From contig JAODNA010000148.1 in NCBI GenBank assembly GCA_025465135.1, forward strand, positions 1 through 41,260: 41,260 nucleotides of DNA. Direction: 5' to 3'. Position numbers and translations under genes: made by a program. Shown here in pieces: positions 8,203 to 17,073 of this stretch. Source of the stretch: Frankiales bacterium (GTDB taxonomy: Bacteria > Actinomycetota > Actinomycetes > Mycobacteriales > SCTD01). Within the stretch, counting starts at the first letter, position 1, and the number at the start of each line of letters is the position of its first letter. A model generated the notes under the pieces. The model searched no databases, was not told the DNA's origin, and was given only the letters and a program-made list of their open reading frames with translations.

Positions 8203-8901
8203 ATGGGGACCCCTGACAACGCCGGCGACCAGATCCTCGTCTTCCTCGTCGACGACCACCAGATGTGGCGGCAGCTGCTCCGGCTGCAGCTCGACCTCGA
8301 GCCCGACCTGCACGTGGTCGGCGAGGCGGCGACCGGCGGCGAGGCCGTCGACGCCGTCGCGGAGCTCGCACCCGACCTCGTGCTGCTCGACCTCGACCTC
8401 GCGGGGCGCAGTGGCCTGGCCTACGTCGGCGCGCTGCACGAAGCGGCACCGTCGGCCCGGATCCTGGTGCTGTCCGGCACCGAGAAGGTCGAAGACATGG
8501 TCGAGGCGTTCCGGGCCGGAGCGATCGGGTTCCTGTCCAAGCAGCACCCGGTCGAGGAGTTCCCCTCCGCGCTGCGGGCCGTGCACGCGGGTCAGTCCCT
8601 GCTCCCGCCCGAGGCCGCCAGCGCAGTCCTCAGCGCGTTCCGCGAGGAGTCCAAGCCTGTCGTGGCAACGCAGCTCGTCACCGCGGGCCTCTCCGCCCGC
8701 GAGCTCGAGGTCCTCAACCTGCTGGCCCGCTCGATGAGCAACCGCGAGATCGCCAGCGAGCTCTTCATCAGCGAGAACACCGTCAAGAACCACGTCAGCA
8801 ACGTGCTGTCCAAGCTCGAGGCGCGCACCCGCGTCGAGGCGGTCACGTCCGCGCTGAGCACCGGCCTGATCGACCTGCCGACGGAGTCGTCGGAGGTCTG
8901 A
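8203..8901 (+). CDS. NarL/LuxR-family response regulator (orphan)
   Basis: Two-domain regulator of 232 aa. The receiver domain spans residues about 10-125, with acidic pair DD (17-18), phospho-acceptor Asp63 in LVLLDLDLAG and Lys113 in GFLSK. The C-terminal LuxR helix-turn-helix spans about 165-215 (GLSARELEVLNLLARSMSN, then IASELFISENTVKNHVSNVL). No histidine kinase gene is adjacent, so the partner is elsewhere. ATG at 8203 lies 47 bp after the dus stop. All phosphorylation residues look intact. Confidence 0.92.
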   Translation: MGTPDNAGDQILVFLVDDHQMWRQLLRLQLDLEPDLHVVGEAATGGEAVDAVAELAPDLVLLDLDLAGRSGLAYVGALHEAAPSARILVLSGTEKVEDMVEAFRAGAIGFLSKQHPVEEFPSALRAVHAGQSLLPPEAASAVLSAFREESKPVVATQLVTAGLSARELEVLNLLARSMSNREIASELFISENTVKNHVSNVLSKLEARTRVEAVTSALSTGLIDLPTESSEV

Positions 8902-8904
8902 GCG

Positions 8905-9441
8905 CTACTTGCGCTTGCGCAGCAGCAGCCAGGCGAGGAGTGCTGCGGCGGCGCCCGCGACGACGTACTCCGGCTTCACCATCGGTCCCGACGACGAGTA
9001 CGTCGTCGCCGGGGTGACGGACGGCGCAACGGCCACGGCCGGAGAGGTCACGGCCGTCAGCCCGGGGTCGGGCGCCCAGCCGTCGCTCTTCCCGCCGGTG
9101 ACCTTGTCCTTGGCGTGGACGGCGGTGTCCTTGACGCTCGTCGCCGCGTCATGGGCGGTGTCCTTCACCGCGGTGGCCACCTTCTTCGTGGTGCGCTTCG
9201 CGACGCGCTTCGGGCTGACCTTGTCGGCAATGGCATCGAGGGTCTCGGCGAGCTCCTCGCGCGTGCGCTCGATGTCGGCTGCCATCTGGTCGGGATCGCT
9301 CTTCGGCTTCGCCGCCTTCGCGCGTGACGCCTTGGCCGGCACCGCAGCGGGGTCCTTCGTGACCGCGGCCGGGTCGCTGTCGGGTGACGGCCCCACGCCG
9401 CCCTTCTCGTTCTTGCCAGCCACGTGCGTCTCCTCCGCCAT
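8905..9441 (-). CDS. DUF3618 membrane-anchored protein
   Basis: Protein of 178 aa. The N-terminal 50 residues are a Lys/Ala/Pro-rich disordered tail. DUF3618 follows at about 52-90 (DQMAADIERTREELAETLDAI, one residue run typical of the family). Next come repeated AVKDTA-type amphipathic segments. The protein ends in one transmembrane helix, VVAGAAAALLAWLLL, followed by RKRK. This suggests a cytoplasmic protein tail-anchored in the membrane. The ATG at 9441 overlaps the GH15 stop as ATGA, so translation is coupled. The function of DUF3618 is unknown. Confidence 0.85.
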   Translation of the reverse strand: MAEETHVAGKNEKGGVGPSPDSDPAAVTKDPAAVPAKASRAKAAKPKSDPDQMAADIERTREELAETLDAIADKVSPKRVAKRTTKKVATAVKDTAHDAATSVKDTAVHAKDKVTGGKSDGWAPDPGLTAVTSPAVAVAPSVTPATTYSSSGPMVKPEYVVAGAAAALLAWLLLRKRK

Positions 9442-11303
9442 CAGTCCCGGTTGCCCTTGGTCGTGCCCCGCGCCCCGCCGGAGGAACCCACCGCCTCGAG
9501 AGTAGTGGCGGCCTCCACGAGCGCCAGGTGGGAGAAGGCCTGCGGGAAGTTGCCGGTCATGCGGCCGAGCGCCGCGTCGTACTCCTCGGCGAGCAGGCCG
9601 ACATCGTTGCGAAGCGCCAGCAGCTCCTCGAACAGCTCGCAGGCCTCCGTCACCCGGCCGGCCAGCGCGAGAGCGGTGACCAGCCAGAACGAGCAGGCCA
9701 GGAACGCGCCCTCGCCCGGCGGCAGTCCGTCGATGTGCTCCTTGGTCTCGTAGCGGTCCACGAAGATCCCGTGGCGCAGCGTGCGCTCGATGGCGTCGAG
9801 CGTCGACAGGAAGCGCGGGTCGTCCCCGGTCAGGAACCCGACGCTCGGCATCACCAGCAGCGAGGCGTCGAGCTCGGTCGCGCCGTAGTACTGCGTGAAG
9901 GACTTCAGCTCCTCGTTCCAGGCCTGCGTGCAGATCTCGGCGTGCAGCGCGTCGCGGATCTCACGCCAGTGGTCGACCGGACCCTCGACGCTGTGCGTCT
10001 CGACGGCACGGACGGCGCGGTCGAAGGCCACCCACGTCATCACCTTGCTGTAGGTGAAGTGGCGCTCCGGGCCGCGCACCTCCCACAGGCCGGAGTCGGG
10101 GAGTGACATCACCGTTTCGAGGTGCTCCATCACGGTGCGCTGCACGGACCACGAGTTGCCGTCGCCGGCAAGCCCGGCCTCGGCAGCGGCGAAGAGCGCC
10201 GACATGACCTCGCCGTAGACGTCGAGCTGGAACTGCTGCGACGCGGCGTTGCCGAGCCGCACCGGCTTGCTGCCCTCGTAGCCGGGCAGCCAGTCGAGCT
10301 CGATCTCGGGCAGGTGCCGCTCCCCCGCGACGCCGTACAGGATCTGCAGCTGCTCGGGTGCGCCCGCGACCGCGCGCAGGAGCCAGGTGCGCCACGCGCC
10401 GGCCTCCTCGGTGTATCCCGCGCCGAGCAGTGCGTTCAGCACGAGGGTCGCGTCACGGAGCCAGCAGTAGCGGTAGTCCCAGTTGCGCTCGCCGCCGATC
10501 TGCTCGGGCAGCGACATGGTGGGCGCCGCGACGATGCCGCCGGTCGGGCCGTAGGTCATGGCCTTCAGGGTGACCAGGGAGCGCTGCACCGCTTCGATGT
10601 AGGGCCCGTCGTACGTCGTGCGCGCGCACCACTCGGTCCAGAACTCCGTCGTCTCCTCCAGCCCCCTGCCGACGTCGTGCGCGTGCGGCATCGGCAGGTA
10701 CGACGAGAACCACGTCATCGACAGGTCGACCGTCTCGCCGGCGCGGACCGTGAAGTAGACGTGATGCGCTCTGTCGATGCCGCGGTGGTCGGGCTCGGGC
10801 AGCACATCCCCGCGGAGCACGACGGCGTCCGGGCCGGCGACCGCGAGAACGCCCTCGCGCCCGTCGTCATCGCTGACGCGGCGCACCCACGGGACAGCAG
10901 AGCCGTAGGAGAAGCGGACGACCCAGCGCATCGCCATCTCGACCTCGCCGTCGATCCCCTCGATGCGGCGGATGATGTCGGCGTGGCTGTCGCGCGGCGG
11001 CATCGCGTCGGTGAGCCGGACGGTGCCGGTCTCGGTCTCCCACTCCGTCTCGAGCACCAGGGTCCCGGGCAGGTAGCGCCGGCTGGTGCGCCGTACCGCG
11101 CCCTTCGACCAGTTGCGCGGACAGACCTGCCAGCGGCCGTTGTCCTCGTCGCCGAGCAGCTTGGCGAAGCAGGCCTCCGAGTCGAACCGGGGCAGGCAGA
11201 GCCAGTCGATCGAGCCGTCCAGGCCGATCAGCGCCATGGTCGCCGTGTCGCCCACCACGGCGTAGTCCTCGATGAGCTGGCCCAGCTCCGGCTCACGGGT
11301 CAC
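9441..11303 (-). CDS. Glycoside hydrolase family 15 (trehalase/glucoamylase-like)
   Basis: Protein of 620 aa matching the GH15 enzymes of actinobacteria, whose characterised mycobacterial members are trehalases. The N-terminal beta-sandwich domain starts with IEDYAVVGDTATMALIGLDG and SIDWLCLPRFDS. The catalytic (alpha/alpha)6 barrel carries GGERNWDYRYCWLRDA at 270-285. Another helix pair, EGAFLACSFWLVTALALAG, lies late in the barrel. No signal peptide is seen, so it is cytoplasmic. GTG at 11303 is divergent from bcp across a 35-bp gap, so the two promoters must nearly overlap. Trehalose as substrate is inferred from family members. Confidence 0.9.
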   Translation of the reverse strand: MTREPELGQLIEDYAVVGDTATMALIGLDGSIDWLCLPRFDSEACFAKLLGDEDNGRWQVCPRNWSKGAVRRTSRRYLPGTLVLETEWETETGTVRLTDAMPPRDSHADIIRRIEGIDGEVEMAMRWVVRFSYGSAVPWVRRVSDDDGREGVLAVAGPDAVVLRGDVLPEPDHRGIDRAHHVYFTVRAGETVDLSMTWFSSYLPMPHAHDVGRGLEETTEFWTEWCARTTYDGPYIEAVQRSLVTLKAMTYGPTGGIVAAPTMSLPEQIGGERNWDYRYCWLRDATLVLNALLGAGYTEEAGAWRTWLLRAVAGAPEQLQILYGVAGERHLPEIELDWLPGYEGSKPVRLGNAASQQFQLDVYGEVMSALFAAAEAGLAGDGNSWSVQRTVMEHLETVMSLPDSGLWEVRGPERHFTYSKVMTWVAFDRAVRAVETHSVEGPVDHWREIRDALHAEICTQAWNEELKSFTQYYGATELDASLLVMPSVGFLTGDDPRFLSTLDAIERTLRHGIFVDRYETKEHIDGLPPGEGAFLACSFWLVTALALAGRVTEACELFEELLALRNDVGLLAEEYDAALGRMTGNFPQAFSHLALVEAATTLEAVGSSGGARGTTKGNRD

Positions 11304-11338
11304 AGACGCATCCTGCCCTGTCGTCGTACGGTGCCTGC

Positions 11339-11812
11339 ATGCCTCCTGCCCCGCGCCTGTCCCCCGGCGACCCCGCGCCCGCCTTCACCCTCGACGACGC
11401 TGAGGGCAAGCCGGTGTCGCTGACGGACTTCCTCGGCCGCAAGGTCGTGCTCTACGTCTACCCCGCGGCCTCGACGCCCGGTTGCACGACGCAGGCCTGC
11501 GACTTCCGCGACAGCCTGTCCGCACTGGCCGCAGCGGGCTACGCGGTCGTCGGGCTGTCCCCTGATGCCCCGGCCAAGCTCGCGAAGTTCCGTGACGCGG
11601 AGGGCCTCACGTTCCCCCTGCTGTCGGATCCCTCGCGGGAGGTGCTGACGGCCTACGGCGCCTTCGGGGAGAAGCAGCTCTACGGCAAGACCGTCGTCGG
11701 GGTGATCCGCTCCACCTTCGTCATCGACGAGGAGGGCCGCGTCGTCACCGCGTCGTACGCCGTCAAGGCCAAGGGCCACGTCGCCAAGCTTCGCCGGGAC
11801 CTCGGGATCTGA
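11339..11812 (+). CDS. bcp: Thioredoxin-dependent thiol peroxidase (Bcp/PrxQ)
   Basis: Peroxiredoxin of 157 aa that reduces hydroperoxides with thioredoxin. The peroxidatic Cys49 and resolving Cys54 sit in YPAASTPGCTTQACDFRD, the 5-residue spacing of the Bcp subgroup. Most members have K or D where AAS stands here; this is a minor variation. The C-terminal half (GVIRSTFVIDEEGRV) completes the thioredoxin fold. ATG at 11339. Confidence 0.95.
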   Translation: MPPAPRLSPGDPAPAFTLDDAEGKPVSLTDFLGRKVVLYVYPAASTPGCTTQACDFRDSLSALAAAGYAVVGLSPDAPAKLAKFRDAEGLTFPLLSDPSREVLTAYGAFGEKQLYGKTVVGVIRSTFVIDEEGRVVTASYAVKAKGHVAKLRRDLGI

Positions 11813-11856
11813 CCGCACTCACCCTCGCGATCTTCTGCGGGACGTCACCCGCGGCA

Positions 11857-11871
11857 ACACGCCGGGCGTGT
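11857..11871 (+). terminator. Weak hairpin after bcp
   Basis: ACACGCC at 11857-11863 can pair with GGCGTGT at 11865-11871 with a very tight loop; in practice some inner pairs would open. It lies 45 bp after the bcp stop. No T run. Confidence 0.3.
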
Positions 11872-11919
11872 CGAGTCAGAGCGCGTCCAGCAGGAGATCG
11901 TCGACAGGACGGCCCGGTC

Positions 11920-11925
11920 TATAGC
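11920..11925 (+). promoter_or_regulatory. Candidate -10 box for the tRNA
   Basis: TATAGC ends 9 bp before the first tRNA base, a good distance for a -10 element. No consensus -35 is seen at 17-18 bp spacing. Confidence 0.4.
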
Positions 11926-11934
11926 CTGGCGTCC

Positions 11935-12007
11935 GGGGCCGTAGCCCAATGGCAGAGGCGCACGGTTTAGGTCCGTGACAGTGTGAGTTCGACTCTCACC
12001 GGCCCCA
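11935..12007 (+). tRNA. tRNA with anticodon UAG (Leu by codon), class I shape
   Basis: A 73-nt cloverleaf. The acceptor GGGGCCG (11935-11941) pairs perfectly with CGGCCCC (12000-12006), followed by discriminator A at 12007. The anticodon stem CACGG/CCGTG has loop TTTAGGT, with anticodon TAG at 11968-11970. The T stem GTGAG/CTCAC has loop TTCGACT. The D-arm is irregular, with GCC/GGC the best 3-bp stem. The variable loop is only 5 nt (ACAGT at 11978-11982), whereas bacterial leucine tRNAs are class II with a long variable arm. The CCA end is not encoded. The anticodon reads CUA/CUG, and A73 fits leucine, but the short arm makes the charging identity uncertain. Confidence 0.85.
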
Positions 12008-12020
12008 CTAGCCTGCCGGC

Positions 12021-12965
<945 letters not shown>

Positions 12966-12975
12966 CGTCGATGGC

Positions 12976-13668
12976 GTGAAGCTGTCGGTCCTCGTGCCGG
13001 TCTACAACGAGGCGCCCACGGTCGTCGTCGCCCTCAAGCGGATCCTCGACGTCGACTACCCGGTCGAGGTGGAGTTCATCGTCGTCGACGACGGCAGCAC
13101 CGATGGCACCCGCGAGCTCCTGACGGCCGTCAGCGACCGTCGGGTCACCGTGCTGCACCACGCGCACAACCGCGGCAAGGGCGCGGCGATCCGGACCGCC
13201 GCCGACACGGCGACGGGCGACTACCTGGTCATCTGCGACGCAGACCTGGAGTACTCCCCGGAGGAGATCCCGATGCTCCTCCAGCCGATCCTCGCGGGCG
13301 AGGCGGAGGTGGTCTACGGCACGCGCAGCTTCGGCGCTCACACGTCGTACAGCTTCTGGTACGTCGTCGGCAACAAGATGGTGACGCTGTTCGCCTGCGC
13401 CATCTTCGACTGCTGGATCAGTGACCTCGAGACCTGCTTCAAGCTGATGCCGCTGCCGCTCTACCGCGAGCTAGACATCCGCGCACAGGGCTTCGGCATG
13501 GAGGCCGAGGTGACGGGCAAGCTGCTCGGCCGCGGCCATCGGCCCCACGAGGTGCCGATCAGCTACAAGGCGCGCACCCGCGAGGAGGGCAAGAAGCTGA
13601 CCTGGAAGGACGGCGTCGAGGCCGTCTGGATCCTCGCCCGGGAGCGGGCGCGGGCCCGCAAGGCATGA
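12976..13668 (+). CDS. Glycosyltransferase family 2, polyprenol-phosphate sugar synthase-like
   Basis: Protein of 230 aa with a GT-A fold. It shows VPVYNEAPTVV, the nucleotide-binding VDDGSTDGT (37-45), NRGKGAAIRTA, and the metal-binding DAD (88-90), then DLETCFKLMP and a basic C-terminus. Size and motifs resemble dolichyl/polyprenyl-phosphate mannose or glucose synthases without the membrane domain. It would transfer a sugar to polyprenyl phosphate at the inner face of the membrane. GTG at 12976, 10 bp after the UXS stop; its own stop overlaps the next start (ATGA). Confidence 0.9.
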   Translation: MKLSVLVPVYNEAPTVVVALKRILDVDYPVEVEFIVVDDGSTDGTRELLTAVSDRRVTVLHHAHNRGKGAAIRTAADTATGDYLVICDADLEYSPEEIPMLLQPILAGEAEVVYGTRSFGAHTSYSFWYVVGNKMVTLFACAIFDCWISDLETCFKLMPLPLYRELDIRAQGFGMEAEVTGKLLGRGHRPHEVPISYKARTREEGKKLTWKDGVEAVWILARERARARKA

Positions 13669-15311
13669 CGACCGCGCCCTCCGCCATCGTCGGAGGACGC
13701 CCACCCCGGACGACCCGCGAGGCCCGCCACCGCGCGCCCGGCCGCTCGGCCCCGGTTGGCCTGCGGACCGCCTGGGTCCGGTGGTTGCCTCCGATCCTGT
13801 TCGGCCTCGGGGTCACCGCGCGCGTGCGGCAGTGGCTCGGCGGCCGCTCGCTGTGGCTCGACGAGGTGCTCATCGCCGACAACCTCGTGCATCGCGGCTA
13901 CGGCGAGCTGGCGACCAGGCCCCTGCAGCACTTCCAGGTCGCGCCGCTGCTGTGGCTGGAGCTGGAGCGGGTCTCGGTCACGCTGTTCGGATCGGGCGAG
14001 CGCGCCCTGCGCTTGGTGCCGCTGCTCGCCGGGATCGGCGTCGTGTGGCTCACCTGGGTGGTGGCCCGGCGGCTGCTGCCGGACGTGCTCGTGCCCGTCG
14101 CGGTGCTACTGGTGGCACTGCACCCGGCGCTCATCTACTACTCGAACGAGGTGAAGCAGTACTCCACCGACGCACTCGTCGTCCTCGGCATCGGACTGCT
14201 CGCGCAGCACGTCGGCAGCCGCGTCTCCGACGGTCCGGCGCTGCGTCGGCTGACCCTCGCGGGGGTGGTGGCGGTCTGGCTGTCGCACGTCGCGGTGCTC
14301 GCCCTCGCGGGCGTCACCCTGCTGCTGGTCGTGCGCCCGCTGGTGTCACGCGACCCGCGCCGCGCTCTCCGCGTCGGACTGGTGCTCACGCCCTGGCTCG
14401 TGTCCTTCCTCGCGTCGTACGCCGTCACGCTGCACTCCGTCGAGAGCAGCACCGAGGTGTCCAACTTCTGGCGCCACACCTACCCGCACTCGTTCCTCGG
14501 GTTGCCCGGGTGGTTCGTCTCACGCTGGTACGCCGTCGCGGCCACCCCGATCCACATGACCCTGCGCGGGATCGGTCTGCCGCTGCTCCTCATGGGCGTC
14601 CTCCGGCTCGGCTGGTTCGGGCGGCGCTGGGCCGCCCTCACCTGGGCCGCCGTACCCATGGCCCTGTTGGCCGCGGCCCTGCACGTCTACCCCTTCGCCG
14701 ACCGGCTCGCGCTCTGGGTCGTTCCGCTCGTCGCCCTGGCGCTTGCCGCGACCCTTCCCCACCGCCTCGACCAGGGTGCGCTCGCGTGGCTGCTCGTCGG
14801 CAGCGCACTGCTCACCGTGACCTTCGGTCCCGCCGTCGGCACCGGCCTGCTGCGGACCGTGCAGGTGCAGGAGGTCGAGGAGCTCGAGCCGCTGCTGCGC
14901 CAGCTCGCGACCCAAAGACAGCTCTCCGACATCGTCCTGGTCGAGATCGGGTCGCAGGGCCCCTTCGACTACTACGCCCGGCAGGTCGGGGTCAGCCGGG
15001 ACGGTGTCATCCTCTTCGCGTCCCGGGCCGGGACCGGCCCGTGCAACGACCGGCCCGCGCTGGAGACCGGGCGGTTCTTCACCGACCGGGTGTGGGTCGT
15101 GTCGAGCCACCGGCTCGCTGCCAAGGCGCGCCTCGGCACCCTCGAGGACATGCTCGCCCGGATCCGCACCGTGAGCCATGAGGCCCGTCACCTGCACGAC
15201 ACGTCGGCCGACGCCTACCTCTTCGACCCCGCGTCCGGTCCCCAGACGGCAACGCCGACCGTGCCCAGCAACCCCGAGCGCTGTCTGTCCGTCGTCCGCT
15301 CCACCCGCTGA
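13665..15311 (+). CDS. Polytopic membrane glycosyltransferase, GT39/PMT-like
   Basis: Protein of 548 aa. After about 35 basic cytoplasmic residues come many hydrophobic segments typical of GT-C enzymes. The first external loop carries SLWLDEVL with Asp66-Glu67, where GT39-type enzymes place the catalytic acidic pair. The C-terminal 150 residues are more soluble (AVGTGLLRTVQVQEVEELEP onward) and probably extracytoplasmic. It overlaps the GT2 gene by 4 bp, so the two likely act in sequence: GT2 makes a lipid-linked sugar and this protein transfers it outside. The acceptor is unknown. Confidence 0.82.
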   Translation: MTTAPSAIVGGRPPRTTREARHRAPGRSAPVGLRTAWVRWLPPILFGLGVTARVRQWLGGRSLWLDEVLIADNLVHRGYGELATRPLQHFQVAPLLWLELERVSVTLFGSGERALRLVPLLAGIGVVWLTWVVARRLLPDVLVPVAVLLVALHPALIYYSNEVKQYSTDALVVLGIGLLAQHVGSRVSDGPALRRLTLAGVVAVWLSHVAVLALAGVTLLLVVRPLVSRDPRRALRVGLVLTPWLVSFLASYAVTLHSVESSTEVSNFWRHTYPHSFLGLPGWFVSRWYAVAATPIHMTLRGIGLPLLLMGVLRLGWFGRRWAALTWAAVPMALLAAALHVYPFADRLALWVVPLVALALAATLPHRLDQGALAWLLVGSALLTVTFGPAVGTGLLRTVQVQEVEELEPLLRQLATQRQLSDIVLVEIGSQGPFDYYARQVGVSRDGVILFASRAGTGPCNDRPALETGRFFTDRVWVVSSHRLAAKARLGTLEDMLARIRTVSHEARHLHDTSADAYLFDPASGPQTATPTVPSNPERCLSVVRSTR

Positions 15312-15328
15312 CGCGGCAGACTGCGCGG

Positions 15329-15583
15329 ATGGCCCTCGACCTCACCGACTGCCCCCGCTGCCGGCAACCGCTGGAAGCCGGCTTCATCAACGCCGGCAAG
15401 GGGCCGCTGCGCTGGAACGACGACGAGCCCCAGACGACCATCTTCGGCGGCGAGCTCCTCGTCGACAGGCCGTGGGTGTGGGGCCGGCAGCGCGCGGAGG
15501 CGCTCCGCTGCCTCACCTGTCACCTGGTCATGTTCGAGTTCGACCCCGACGCGCGCGGCGTGGCGTTCACGCCGACGTCATGA
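15329..15583 (+). CDS. Small zinc-ribbon-like protein (DUF6487-like)
   Basis: Protein of 84 aa with paired cysteines CPRC (8-11) and CLTC (61-64) that could form a zinc ribbon around the GFINAGKGPLRW signature and a short beta segment. I recognise the CPRC...GFINAGKGPLRW pattern from the PF20097/DUF6487 family. Function unknown. ATG at 15329, 17 bp after the membrane transferase. Confidence 0.75.
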   Translation: MALDLTDCPRCRQPLEAGFINAGKGPLRWNDDEPQTTIFGGELLVDRPWVWGRQRAEALRCLTCHLVMFEFDPDARGVAFTPTS

Positions 15584-15626
15584 GAACGCTCACCTGACGG
15601 AAATCCGGCCCGCCTACCGTCCAGGC

Positions 15627-15722
15627 ATGAAGCTGCTGCGACTCGGCGCGTTCCTGGTGACCGGCTACACCGCGACCGGCGTGGTGATGATGCTGAGCAT
15701 GCCGCGCCGCCGAAGGCGCTAG
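15627..15722 (+). CDS. Candidate 31-aa membrane peptide
   Basis: A small frame reading MKLLRLGAFLVTGYTATG and then VVMMLSM and PRRRRR. It has one hydrophobic helix followed by five arginines, so it would be a small membrane protein with the C-terminus inside. CAGG precedes the ATG by only 1-4 bases, so the ribosome site is poor. It overlaps the rdgB stop on the other strand by 4 bp. It could be chance; the strong hydrophobic/Arg pattern is the only support. Confidence 0.4.
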   Translation: MKLLRLGAFLVTGYTATGVVMMLSMPRRRRR

Positions 15723-16309
15723 CCGCGCAGCGCGTCGACCAGCAGCGGGGCGAGGGCACGGAAGGCCTTGCCCCGATGGCTGATCGCGTCCTTCTCGTCG
15801 GAGGGCATCTCGGCCGTCGTACGGCTCTCGCCGTCCGGGACGAAGACCGGGTCGTAGCCGAAGCCGTTGGTCCCGCGCGGCGCGTCGATGATGCGCCCCG
15901 GCAGGGCCTGCTCGACGACCAGCTCTCGGCCGTCGGGCAGCACCGCCGCGGCGGCGCAGATGAACCGGGCCGTACGACGGTCGGCCGGCACGTCCGCGAT
16001 CTGCCCGAGCAGCAGCTCGAGGTTGGCGACGTCGTCGCCGTGCCGGCCGGCCCAACGCGCCGACAGGATGCCCGGCATCCCGTTCAGCGCATCGACGGCC
16101 AGGCCGCTGTCGTCCGCGACGCTCGGCAAGCCGGTGTGCGCGGCGGCCTCCCGCGCCTTCGCCAGCGCGTTGCCGGTGAAGTCGGGCGCGGTCTCGGGCC
16201 CCGGCTCGAAGTCGGGATCCAGCCCGATCAGCTCCACCCCCGACGGCGCGAGGATCCGCTGCAGCTCCGCGATCTTCCCAGCGTTGCGGGTGGCGAGAAC
16301 GACCTTCAC
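15719..16309 (-). CDS. rdgB: XTP/dITP diphosphatase (RdgB/HAM1)
   Basis: Protein of 196 aa that removes non-canonical purine NTPs (XTP, dITP). It opens with the substrate-binding [13 protein letters not shown] and has [10 protein letters not shown]-like [11 protein letters not shown], the catalytic [13 protein letters not shown], and [14 protein letters not shown]. The C-terminal [10 protein letters not shown] is typical. The GTG start at 16309 overlaps the rph stop (GTGA), matching the rph-rdgB coupling seen in mycobacteria (Rv1340-Rv1341). Confidence 0.96.
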   Translation of the reverse strand: MKVVLATRNAGKIAELQRILAPSGVELIGLDPDFEPGPETAPDFTGNALAKAREAAAHTGLPSVADDSGLAVDALNGMPGILSARWAGRHGDDVANLELLLGQIADVPADRRTARFICAAAAVLPDGRELVVEQALPGRIIDAPRGTNGFGYDPVFVPDGESRTTAEMPSDEKDAISHRGKAFRALAPLLVDALRG

Positions 16310-17049
16310 AGCTTGTCGGCGTCGCCCGTGTGCTTCACGCGCAGCGGCTCGGCCAGGGCTGACTTCTGCAGCGCCGCGAGTGACGCGCAGCCGGCGAGCG
16401 CGAGGTCGAGCAGCGCATCGAGCTCGGCGCGCGAGAACGGCTCGCCCTCGGCGGTGCCCTGCACCTCGATGAGCTCGCCGTCGCCGGTCGCGACGACGTT
16501 CATGTCGGTGTCGGCCGCGACGTCCTCGACGTAGGGCAGGTCCAGTCGCGGCTCACCGTCGATGATGCCGACGCTGACGGCCGCGACGCTCCGCACGATC
16601 GCCTGCGGCCGCTGGAGGTAGGAGCAGGCGTCGGCCAGTGCGACATAGGCCCCGGTGATCGCCGCCGTGCGCGTCCCGCCATCGGCCTGCAGCACGTCGC
16701 AGTCGATCGCGATGGTGTTCTCGCCGAGCAGCTTCAGGTCGATCGCGGCCCGCAGGCTCCGTCCGATGAGCCGGCTGATCTCGTGCGTGCGGCCACCGAT
16801 CTTGCCGCGCACGGACTCGCGGTCGCTGCGCGTGTGCGTGGCGCGCGGCAGCATCGCGTACTCCGCCGTCACCCAGCCGAGGCCGGAGCCCTTGCGCCAG
16901 CGCGGCACGCCTTCGGTGACGCTCGCCGCGACGAGGACACGGGTCGCGCCGAACTCCACCAGGCACGACCCTTCGGCGTGGTCGAGCCAGCCACGGGTGA
17001 TGGAGACCGGACGGAGCTGGTCGGCCGCACGGCCGTCGGGGCGGGTCAC
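16306..17049 (-). CDS. rph: Ribonuclease PH
   Basis: Phosphorolytic 3'-5' exoribonuclease of 247 aa that trims tRNA 3' ends. Signatures are [45 protein letters not shown], the [11 protein letters not shown] phosphate site and [16 protein letters not shown]. Length is normal and no residue looks missing. GTG at 17049, 24 bp after the methyltransferase, and it shares 4 bp with rdgB. Confidence 0.96.
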   Translation of the reverse strand: MTRPDGRAADQLRPVSITRGWLDHAEGSCLVEFGATRVLVAASVTEGVPRWRKGSGLGWVTAEYAMLPRATHTRSDRESVRGKIGGRTHEISRLIGRSLRAAIDLKLLGENTIAIDCDVLQADGGTRTAAITGAYVALADACSYLQRPQAIVRSVAAVSVGIIDGEPRLDLPYVEDVAADTDMNVVATGDGELIEVQGTAEGEPFSRAELDALLDLALAGCASLAALQKSALAEPLRVKHTGDADKL

Positions 17050-17073
17050 CCGAGGGAGGCTACCGGCGGGCGG

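Noticed and set aside
10122-11423. 433-codon plus-strand frame opposite GH15
   Set aside because: Antisense shadow; GH15 motifs are unambiguous on the other strand.
2407-12007. Idea that the UAG-anticodon tRNA suppresses the fprA TAG
   Set aside because: An amber suppressor needs anticodon CUA. Anticodon UAG pairs with CUA/CUG codons, so it would not read UAG.
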